NCBI GenBank assembly: GCA_944363895.1
Contig: CALVVP010000003.1
Span: 1 to 5,912, forward strand
Length of the DNA: 5,912 nt
Direction of reading: 5' to 3'
From: an uncultured Bacilli bacterium
GTDB taxonomy: Bacteria; Bacillota_I; Bacilli_A; RF39; UBA660
Shown: one piece after another, positions 1 to 4,718 of the stretch
Layout: every line of letters starts with the position of its first letter
How positions within the stretch are numbered: the stretch's first letter is position 1
Translations under genes and position numbers: made by a program
The notes under the pieces: generated by a model
Databases searched by the model: none
Told to the model about the DNA's origin: nothing
The model's input: the letters and a program-made list of their open reading frames with translations, nothing else

Positions 1-1050
1 ATTAACATTAATTTTGAATCGGCAATTTATGATGATATAAAAAATTATAAGGATTTATATCAATATATAAAAGATAAAATAAAAAAAGAAAAAGTTTATT
101 TATTACTAGATGAAGTACAAAATATTGAATCTTGGGAAAAAGCTATAAATTCATTTAAAGTAGATTTTGATATAGATATTTATATAACTGGTTCTAATGC
201 TTATCTTTTATCATCAGAATTATCAGCATTACTATCTGGTCGATATATAGAAATAAAGATGTATCCCCTATCATTTAAAGAATATTTGATATTTAATAAT
301 TATAATAATGATAATTTAGACGATAAATTTAATGAATATTTAAAATATGGTGGACTTCCTGCAATTACATCAATAAAAAATAATAATGATTTAGTTTTAT
401 CTTATTTGAATGATATATATAATTCAATTGTAAAAAAAGATATAATAGATAGAAATAATATAAAAGATACCGCACTTTTGGAAAATATTATAAAATATTT
501 AGCTAATAATATTGGGAGCCCGATATCATCTACTAAAATAAGTGATTATCTAAACAGCAATAAGACAACTTTAAATTCTAATCATCAAACAATCGATAAT
601 TATTTAAAAATGCTTGAAAAATCATTTATAATGTATAAAGCAGATAGAACGGATATAAGAAGAAAATCATTACTTAAAACACTTGGAAAATATTATATAT
701 CAGATACTGGTATAAGAAATATAATCCTAGGATTTAGAAATATAAATGAAGGACATTTACTTGAAAATGTTGTTTATCTGGAACTATTAAGAAGAGGTTA
801 CCGCGTAAATATAGGAAAATTTAATGATTATGAAGTAGATTTTGTCGCTGAAAACCCTAATGAAATAATATATTATCAAGTTATCCAGACCTTGTTAAAC
901 GAAGAAGTCAAAAGTAGAGAATTGCGAAGTTTAGAAAGTATAAATGATAATTATGAAAAAATAATATTAACTATGGATAAACCAATTAATAAAGATTATA
1001 ACGGTATAAAAGTTATTAATTTAATTGATTGGTTATTAAGTAGTAATTAA
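1..1050 (+). CDS. AAA_14/DUF4143-family ATPase, 5'-truncated by the window edge
   Basis: The reading frame is open from base 1, so the gene begins outside the window; the ATG at 259 is an internal methionine. 349 residues are visible, and the family is usually around 400, so the Walker A part is what is missing. Seen: a Walker B strand VYLLLDE (residues 32-38) followed by VQNIESWE, then a sensor-like segment YITGSNAYLLSSELSALLSGR (split here: YITGSNAYLL at 61-70, SSELSALLSGR at 71-81) and MYPLSFKEYL (87-96). These are hallmarks of the AAA_14 + DUF4143 ATPases. A winged-helix-like middle and a C-terminal block (E255, EVDF at 278-281, YYQV at 291-294) resemble the degenerate PD-(D/E)xK fold often found there. 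The family is common in mobile or accessory DNA; its physiological role is largely unknown. Isoleucine is mostly ATA (about two thirds by hand count), unlike the ATT-rich neighbours, which suggests a separate origin. A 77-base gap separates it from deoD, which has its own promoter, so it is not part of that operon. Confidence 0.88.
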   Translation: MNINFESAIYDDIKNYKDLYQYIKDKIKKEKVYLLLDEVQNIESWEKAINSFKVDFDIDIYITGSNAYLLSSELSALLSGRYIEIKMYPLSFKEYLIFNNYNNDNLDDKFNEYLKYGGLPAITSIKNNNDLVLSYLNDIYNSIVKKDIIDRNNIKDTALLENIIKYLANNIGSPISSTKISDYLNSNKTTLNSNHQTIDNYLKMLEKSFIMYKADRTDIRRKSLLKTLGKYYISDTGIRNIILGFRNINEGHLLENVVYLELLRRGYRVNIGKFNDYEVDFVAENPNEIIYYQVIQTLLNEEVKSRELRSLESINDNYEKIILTMDKPINKDYNGIKVINLIDWLLSSN

Positions 1051-1077
1051 ATAAAAAATATTTTTGCCAAAGCTTTC

Positions 1078-1107
1078 TTATCTACTTTTAAAAAAATGTG
1101 ATATACT
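1078..1107 (+). promoter_or_regulatory. Extended -10 promoter for the nucleoside-salvage operon
   Basis: A TATACT -10 box at 1102-1107 is preceded by TG one base upstream (1099-1100), the extended -10 pattern of housekeeping-sigma promoters. The -35 is weak: TTATCT at 1078-1083 with an 18-base spacer matches TTGACA at only three positions. The expected start of transcription is near 1114, giving a short leader that contains the GGAGGA ribosome-binding site (1119-1124) of deoD. It is the only promoter-like sequence seen between the ATPase gene and deoD. Confidence 0.6.
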
Positions 1108-1127
1108 AAATTAAGAATGGAGGATTT

Positions 1128-1850
1128 ATGATTGAAACACCACATATAAAATGTAATCAAGAAGATATTGCTGATATTGTTTTAATGCCTGGAGATCCGT
1201 TAAGAGCTAAATTTATGGCCGAAACTTATTTAAAAGATTATAAATTAGTCAATAGTGTTAGAAATATGTTAGCTTATACGGGATTTTATAAAGGTAAAAA
1301 AGTAACAGTTTTTTCTTCTGGTATGGGATTGGCTAGTATGGCTATTTATTGTTATGAATTATATAAATTTTTTGCTGTTAAATATATTATTCGGATTGGT
1401 TCAGCTGGCAGTAATAATCCTAACATTAAATTATTAGATATCGTTTTATCAACAGCAAGTTATACTGAAACTAATTTTAGTTATACTTATAATAGTGAAA
1501 ATATCAATGAAGTTGACTCTAGTCTTTATTTAAACAATATTATTAAAAATAAAGCTAAAGAAAAAAATCTTGATTTAAAAGTAGGAAAAACCGCTTGTAC
1601 TTTAGTTTTTGATGCTTATATGCAAAATCAAATAAGTTATAATCAAAGATTACCAAAAGATATCATCGCTAGTGAAATGGAAGCTTTTGCGTTATTTTAT
1701 ATCGCTAAAAAGTTAGAAAAGCAAGCAAGTTGTTTACTTACCATTTCTGATTCGGTTTATGAAAATAAAAAAATAACGACTTTAGAAAGACAAAACAATT
1801 TAAAAGAAATGATTGAACTTGCTTTAGAATCTTGTTTGGAGGTTGAATAA
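1128..1850 (+). CDS. deoD: Purine-nucleoside phosphorylase, DeoD type
   Basis: Cytoplasmic enzyme that splits purine (deoxy)nucleosides with phosphate into base and (deoxy)ribose-1-phosphate. At 240 residues it has the usual length of the hexameric DeoD family. Nearly all family active-site positions are recognisable by comparison with E. coli DeoD: H6 in TPHI, the phosphate loop MPGDPLRA (20-27, with G22 and R26), R45 in VNSVR, SSGMG (63-67), R89 in IIRIGSAG, the ribose-binding EME (183-185), the catalytic Asp D208 in TISDS, and R221 in LERQ. Less usual: the family GHGMG is SSGMG here, and SDH is SDS. The ATG at 1128 follows GGAGGA at 1119-1124 (close spacing) and gives the standard N-terminus. 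It is the first gene of the operon; its TAA stop overlaps the cdd ATG by one base, so translation is probably coupled. Base specificity (6-oxo or also 6-amino purines) cannot be settled from the sequence. Confidence 0.95.
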   Translation: MIETPHIKCNQEDIADIVLMPGDPLRAKFMAETYLKDYKLVNSVRNMLAYTGFYKGKKVTVFSSGMGLASMAIYCYELYKFFAVKYIIRIGSAGSNNPNIKLLDIVLSTASYTETNFSYTYNSENINEVDSSLYLNNIIKNKAKEKNLDLKVGKTACTLVFDAYMQNQISYNQRLPKDIIASEMEAFALFYIAKKLEKQASCLLTISDSVYENKKITTLERQNNLKEMIELALESCLEVE

Positions 1851-2221
1851 TGGAATTAATGGATAAAGCAATTGAAGCTAAAAAAAATTCGTATAGCCCC
1901 TACTCTCATTTTAAAGTTGGGGCAGCTTTATTAACTAAAGATAATGAAGTTTATACAGGTTGTAATATAGAAAGCGTATCTTATACACCTACTTGTTGTG
2001 CCGAAAGAACAGCTTTTTTTAAAGCTATTAGTGAAGGAAAAAAAGCGTTTAAAGCCATAGCAATTAATGGTGATAGTAAATTTTGCTATCCTTGTGGTGT
2101 ATGTCGCCAAGTAATGAGCGAATTTTGTGACGATGATTTTAAAATATATGTGGGAAACAGTCAAGAATATAAGGAATATACTTTAAAAGAGTTATTACCC
2201 TATTCTTTTGATATGGAGTAG
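1850..2221 (+). CDS. cdd: Cytidine deaminase, short homotetrameric type
   Basis: Zinc enzyme that hydrolytically deaminates cytidine and deoxycytidine to uridine and deoxyuridine, feeding the phosphorylase encoded next. All signature elements are present: SPYSHFKVGAAL (16-27) with the ring-stacking F21, the ribose-binding GCNIES (37-42; N39 and E41), the catalytic CAERTA (50-55; C50 zinc ligand, E52 proton shuttle) and PCGVCRQ (81-87; C82 and C85 zinc ligands). The three-Cys zinc site and the 123-residue length identify the tetrameric Bacillus-type enzyme, a little shorter than the roughly 136 residues of B. subtilis Cdd. The start is set by GGAGGT at 1838-1843, six bases before ATG 1850, inside the end of deoD. 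The gene ends three bases before pdp. Confidence 0.96.
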   Translation: MELMDKAIEAKKNSYSPYSHFKVGAALLTKDNEVYTGCNIESVSYTPTCCAERTAFFKAISEGKKAFKAIAINGDSKFCYPCGVCRQVMSEFCDDDFKIYVGNSQEYKEYTLKELLPYSFDME

Positions 2222-2224
2222 TCT

Positions 2225-3490
2225 ATGACAATGTATGATATTATTGAAAAAAAGAAAAATAAATTATCTTTAACAAAAGAAGAAATTATATTTTTTATCA
2301 ATGGTTATGTTAATAATGAAATACCGGATTATCAAGCAGCTAGTTTACTTATGGCCATTGTTTTAAACGGCATGAATGAAGAAGAGGTTACTAATTTAAC
2401 TTTAGCGATGGCTGATTCTGGTGATAAAATAACATATCATTTTAATACGGTGGACAAACATTCAACTGGTGGAGTTGGAGATAAAACGACTTTAATTGTC
2501 GCCCCAATTGTCGCGAGTCTTGATTGTAAAGTCGCGAAAATGAGTGGCAAAGGTTTAGGCTTTACTGGTGGAACAATCGATAAGTTAGAAGCGATTCCTG
2601 GCTTTAAAGTTCAATTAACGGAAGAAGAATTTATTAAACAAATAAATGATATTAATGTAGCTTTAATTAGCCAAACAAAAAATATTGCTAAAGCTGATAA
2701 AAAAATATACGCTTTAAGAGATGTGACAGCTACTGTCGATAGTATCCCATTAATTGCTTCTAGTATTATGAGTAAAAAAATAGCTAGTGGTGCATCTAAT
2801 TTAGTTTTAGATGTCAAAGTAGGAACCGGTGCTTTCATGAAAAATATTGTTGATGCTCAAAAATTAGCTAATTTAATGGTTAAAATTGGTCAAAATGCCC
2901 ATATTAATACTTTAGCTATTTTATCGAATATGAATCAACCATTAGGCAATAATATTGGTAACATTTTAGAAGTTCAAGAAGCAATTGCTGTATTAGAAGG
3001 TCATGGTCCATCCGATTTAAAAGAGTTATCGATTGAACTTGCTACACAAATGGTCAGTCTATATAAAAATATTAACTATGATTTAGCTAAACAACAAGTA
3101 ATTGCAGTTTTAGATAATCAAAAAGCTTTAAATAAATTTTATCAATTTATCAATAGTCAAGGTGGCAAGATTAAAGAAATTTGTTTTAAGCCTAAATATG
3201 AATATAAAGTATATACTAAACAAGAAGGTTATATTACCCAAATGGATACCGAAGAAATCGGTAAAATTGCCTCTTTATTAGGCGCGGGAAGAATGACTAA
3301 AGATGATGTAATAGACTATGAAGCAGGTATTGTTTTAAATAAAAAAATTAACGATTATGTTAAAGAAAATGATTTATTAGCTACTCTTTATACTAATAAA
3401 GAAATCGATTTAATCGAAAATTATTTAAAAACAATTACGATAACAAATCAACCAATTGAAAATAATTTGATTTTAGGAGTGGTAAAATGA
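2225..3490 (+). CDS. pdp: Pyrimidine-nucleoside phosphorylase
   Basis: Cytoplasmic homodimeric enzyme that cleaves uridine, deoxyuridine and thymidine with phosphate to base plus (deoxy)ribose-1-phosphate. The 421 residues match the family (B. subtilis about 433). Seen: an all-alpha N-terminal domain with IPDYQAASLLMAI (33-45); the phosphate loop DKHSTGGVGDKT (77-88; H79); the family signature region SGKGLGFTGGTIDKLE (107-122); RDVTATVDSIPLI (165-177; R165) with S180 and K184 for pyrimidine binding; and LDVKVGTGAFMK (195-206). Within the signature the usual R and H of SGRGLGHTGG are K109 and F113. The pdp symbol is preferred over deoA because of the Bacillus-type context and N-terminus. ATG 2225 is chosen over ATG 2231 because GGAG at 2215-2218 is six bases away and MTMYDIIEKKK aligns with the usual MRMVDIIxKKR start. 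The TGA stop overlaps the next gene's ATG by four bases. Confidence 0.95.
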   Translation: MTMYDIIEKKKNKLSLTKEEIIFFINGYVNNEIPDYQAASLLMAIVLNGMNEEEVTNLTLAMADSGDKITYHFNTVDKHSTGGVGDKTTLIVAPIVASLDCKVAKMSGKGLGFTGGTIDKLEAIPGFKVQLTEEEFIKQINDINVALISQTKNIAKADKKIYALRDVTATVDSIPLIASSIMSKKIASGASNLVLDVKVGTGAFMKNIVDAQKLANLMVKIGQNAHINTLAILSNMNQPLGNNIGNILEVQEAIAVLEGHGPSDLKELSIELATQMVSLYKNINYDLAKQQVIAVLDNQKALNKFYQFINSQGGKIKEICFKPKYEYKVYTKQEGYITQMDTEEIGKIASLLGAGRMTKDDVIDYEAGIVLNKKINDYVKENDLLATLYTNKEIDLIENYLKTITITNQPIENNLILGVVK

Positions 3491-3951
3491 ACGAAGTAGT
3501 AAATAAATTAATTAAATCAAATAAAACTATATCGACCATGGAATCTTGTACAGGTGGCTCTTTAGTTAATGAAATAACTAATGTTAATGATGCGAGTAAA
3601 ATTTTAAAATTTAGTGCTGTTACTTATTCCAATGAATTTAAAATAAAAATGGGTGTTAATGCCGAAACGATTAAGCAATATACTGTTTATAGTATTGAAG
3701 TAGCTAAAGAAATGAGTAAAGTTATTTCTGATTTTACTAATTCTGATTACGGTGTTGGTATTACCGGACAACTCAAAAAAAGCGATGAAAATAATTTAGT
3801 TGCTAATGATAATTTAGTTTATGTTAGCATCTATGATAAATCTCAAGATTTTTATTATACTATGACAATTGAAGTTTTAGATTTACCTAGAAGTGAAAAT
3901 AAAAAATATGTCGTAAATAGAGTTATTGATTTACTTAAAAATATCGTATAA
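3487..3951 (+). CDS. pncC: CinA C-terminal domain / PncC-like NMN amidohydrolase, divergent
   Basis: A stand-alone CinA C-terminal domain; active members hydrolyse nicotinamide mononucleotide to nicotinate mononucleotide plus ammonia in NAD recycling. At 154 residues it is close to E. coli PncC (about 165). Seen: the nucleophile motif ESCTGG (19-24; S20) after TISTM, then FSAVTYSNEFKIKMGV (42-57; usual VTYSNxxKxxxLGV) and GVGITG (89-94). The next stretch diverges: the family normally reads GITGIAGP followed by a Gly-rich loop, but here it is QLKKSDENN (95-103) with no glycine. The C-terminal R135 and R145 sit in the final helix where basic residues are usual. Activity is therefore uncertain; it could be a reduced or altered enzyme. 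ATG 3487 is fixed by AGGAG (3475-3479) seven bases upstream and by the ATGA overlap with pdp, making it the last gene of the nucleoside operon. NMN recycling beside nucleoside phosphorolysis is a reasonable but inferred link. Confidence 0.8.
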   Translation: MNEVVNKLIKSNKTISTMESCTGGSLVNEITNVNDASKILKFSAVTYSNEFKIKMGVNAETIKQYTVYSIEVAKEMSKVISDFTNSDYGVGITGQLKKSDENNLVANDNLVYVSIYDKSQDFYYTMTIEVLDLPRSENKKYVVNRVIDLLKNIV

Positions 3952-3954
3952 AAT
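3926..3954 (+). promoter_or_regulatory. Candidate promoter for spoIIR inside the end of pncC
   Basis: TTGATT (3926-3931), a 17-base spacer and TAAAAT (3949-3954) form a plausible housekeeping-sigma promoter overlapping the last codons and stop of the preceding gene. Transcription would begin near 3961, so the spoIIR mRNA would start just before the left arm of the inverted repeat at 3966-4012. In B. subtilis spoIIR is read by the forespore factor sigma-F, but I see no convincing sigma-F-like pair here. In DNA this AT-rich, such matches arise easily by chance. Confidence 0.38.
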
Positions 3955-3965
3955 TTATCTTTAAA

Positions 3966-4012
3966 AACCAATATTAATTAGGTGATACAAATTGAAAAAA
4001 TTAATATTGGTT
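3966..4012 (+). promoter_or_regulatory. 14-bp perfect inverted repeat whose loop holds the spoIIR ribosome-binding site and start codon
   Basis: Left arm AACCAATATTAATT (3966-3979) and right arm AATTAATATTGGTT (3999-4012) are exact reverse complements. The 19-base loop (3980-3998) contains AGGTGAT (Shine-Dalgarno) and the TTG start of spoIIR. With one bulged A the stem can extend about three more A-T pairs. In RNA the initiation region would be displayed on a hairpin that a ribosome must melt; in DNA it is a large symmetrical site. The right arm is followed by ATTTTTGT (4013-4020), so the same structure could also weakly terminate the upstream operon. Which role applies cannot be decided from sequence alone. 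Confidence 0.7.
3980..3986 (+). promoter_or_regulatory. Shine-Dalgarno site selecting the TTG start of spoIIR
   Basis: AGGTGAT lies at ideal distance (seven bases after AGGTG) from TTG 3992. No ATG or GTG occurs at a comparable spacing, and the TTG start gives a complete signal peptide (KK then a hydrophobic run). This site therefore decides the start. Confidence 0.85.
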
Positions 4013-4510
4013 ATTTTTGTAATTATTTGTTTTTATGTCTGTTTGGGTCATGTCAGTAGTTTAGTAATTCCCGAAGATGCTTTAAGGATTCGGGTGATTG
4101 CTAATAGTAATGATGAATATGATCAAAATGTTAAAATGATTGTTAAAGATAATATTCAATATAAAATGTATGATTTATTAAAAGATACTAAAGGTGTCGA
4201 TGAAGCTAGAAAAATAATTAATAGTAATTTAGATTATATTGATGGTGAAATTTCTAAAACTTTACAATCTTTAAACTATAATTTAGGTTATGATATTAAT
4301 TATGGCTTAAATTATTTTCCTAGTAAAGAATATAAAGGAATTATTTATAATGAAGGTTATTACGAATCGTTAGTTATTACTTTAGGTGAAGGTCAGGGGG
4401 ATAATTGGTGGTGTGTTTTATTCCCTCCCTTATGTTTGATTGAAGCTGAAGCTAGTGATGAAGTTGAATATACTTCTTTTGTCAAAGAATTAATTGATAA
4501 GTATTTATAA
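3992..4510 (+). CDS. spoIIR: Stage II sporulation protein R
   Basis: Secreted signalling protein of endospore formation. In B. subtilis it is made in the forespore, acts in the intermembrane space and triggers the SpoIIGA protease to process pro-sigma-E in the mother cell. The 172-residue product starts with a signal peptide or anchor (KK at 2-3, hydrophobic to about residue 22), followed by the family core ALRIRVIANSNDEYDQ (30-45) and K48, and the diagnostic GDNWWCVLFPPLC block (136-148). It is shorter than the roughly 220 residues of B. subtilis SpoIIR, mainly at the C-terminus, but keeps the conserved blocks, so it looks functional. The start is TTG, set by AGGTGAT at 3980-3986, and lies in the loop of a 14-bp inverted repeat. 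It is 40 bases from pncC and probably a separate transcription unit. Its last three codons (Tyr, Leu, stop) form the first 9 bases of the downstream direct repeat. Its presence implies a spore former or recent descendant of one. Confidence 0.93.
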   Translation: MKKLILVIFVIICFYVCLGHVSSLVIPEDALRIRVIANSNDEYDQNVKMIVKDNIQYKMYDLLKDTKGVDEARKIINSNLDYIDGEISKTLQSLNYNLGYDINYGLNYFPSKEYKGIIYNEGYYESLVITLGEGQGDNWWCVLFPPLCLIEAEASDEVEYTSFVKELIDKYL

Positions 4511-4515
4511 AGTCA

Positions 4516-4544
4516 TTGACTATTAACTTATTTTAAGTTAAAAT
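4516..4544 (+). promoter_or_regulatory. Promoter P1 (in repeat copy 1)
   Basis: TTGACT (4516-4521), 17-base spacer, TAAAAT (4539-4544): a near-consensus housekeeping-sigma promoter, expected to start near 4551. The -35 lies within the small palindrome GTCATTGAC (4512-4520). No gene lies immediately downstream; transcription would run across the hairpin at 4624-4647 toward P2 and the prepilin gene. Confidence 0.65.
4522..4542. promoter_or_regulatory. Operator-like palindrome between -35 and -10 of P1
   Basis: TTAACTTA (4523-4530) and TAAGTTAA (4534-4541) form a perfect 8-bp inverted repeat around TTT, filling the spacer and overlapping the -10 of P1. In copy 2 one arm carries a single change (AAGTTAA becomes AAGATAA at 4684-4690), which breaks the symmetry. 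A repressor site is possible, but AT-rich palindromes are also common by chance. Confidence 0.4.
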
Positions 4545-4623
4545 TAATATAGAGATAAGGTGATTGTATTATTTTAACACATAAATTTAATTAGTATAAA
4601 ATAATTTGCGAGAAAATAAAAAA

Positions 4624-4647
4624 ATTAGAATAAATTAATATTCTAAT
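4624..4647. repeat. Small AT-rich hairpin between the two promoter copies
   Basis: ATTAGAATA (4624-4632) and TATTCTAAT (4639-4647) are exact reverse complements around a 6-base loop. There is an A-run before it (4617-4624) but no clean T-run after it, so it is at best a weak terminator for transcripts from P1. It lies immediately upstream of repeat copy 2. Apart from this hairpin I see nothing convincing in 4558-4650. Confidence 0.5.
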
Positions 4648-4650
4648 CTA

Positions 4651-4706
4651 TATTTATAAAGTCATTGACTATTAACTTATTTTAAGATAAAATTGATATA
4701 GAAATA
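4651..4706 (+). repeat. 56-bp direct repeat, copy 2 (promoter cassette of the prepilin gene)
   Basis: Second copy of the repeat at 4502-4557, again starting with the 9 bases that encode the end of spoIIR in copy 1. The sequences diverge right after it, where copy 2 leads into AGAGG and the prepilin ATG. This suggests that a segment downstream of spoIIR was duplicated and that one copy now serves the prepilin gene. Confidence 0.9.
4665..4693 (+). promoter_or_regulatory. Promoter P2 of the prepilin gene
   Basis: TTGACT (4665-4670), 17-base spacer, TAAAAT (4688-4693). The predicted start near 4700 gives a leader of roughly 18 bases that includes the AGAGG ribosome-binding site (4706-4710) before ATG 4719. 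The boxes are identical to P1, with one spacer change that breaks the palindrome. Confidence 0.7.
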
Positions 4707-4710
4707 GAGG
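4706..4710 (+). promoter_or_regulatory. Ribosome-binding site fixing ATG 4719 as the prepilin start
   Basis: AGAGG lies eight bases before ATG 4719. The earlier ATG at 4712 is followed at once by TGA, so it cannot be the start. This site ties the start codon to the reading frame upstream of the G-run, which is not the prepilin frame at the observed tract length. Confidence 0.75.
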
Positions 4711-4718
4711 TATGTGAA

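Larger units (their letters stand above)
4502..4557 (+). repeat. 56-bp direct repeat, copy 1 (promoter cassette)
   Basis: Matches copy 2 at 4651-4706: the first 36 bases are identical and 53 of 56 match by hand alignment, offset 149 bp. It begins inside the final codons of spoIIR and carries a complete TTGACT/TAAAAT promoter. After the repeat a Shine-Dalgarno-like AAGGTGA (4557-4563) follows, but only very short frames come after it. This copy therefore appears to have lost, or never had, a gene. Confidence 0.9.

Noticed and set aside
1053..1076. Palindromes AAAAATATTTTT and AAAGCTTT after the ATPase gene as a possible terminator
   Set aside because: They have no loop and no GC-rich stem followed by a T-run; they are simple AT-rich self-complementary words.
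1931..2164. 77-codon open frame on the - strand inside cdd
   Set aside because: It lies wholly within a clearly identified gene, has no ribosome-binding site of note and no recognisable motif; it is a shadow of cdd.
2611..2838. 75-codon open frame on the - strand inside pdp
   Set aside because: Fully covered by the conserved pdp coding sequence; its hydrophobic look follows from the antisense of that gene.
3480..3492. Possibility of a mycoplasma-type code with TGA as Trp
   Set aside because: TGA ends pdp in an ATGA overlap with the next gene, all visible Trp codons are TGG, and no conserved gene has internal TGA.
3926..3991. A sigma-F-type promoter for spoIIR
   Set aside because: Expected from B. 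subtilis biology, but no pair resembling the sigma-F -35 and -10 boxes at the right spacing was found. The GGTGATACAA at 3981-3990 is better explained as the ribosome-binding site.
4564..4638. Tiny frames after promoter P1 (TTG 4564 giving 6 codons; TTG 4606 giving 10 codons)
   Set aside because: Too short and without recognisable similarity; only the first has a Shine-Dalgarno-like AAGGTGA, placed too close to the codon. Not supportable as genes.
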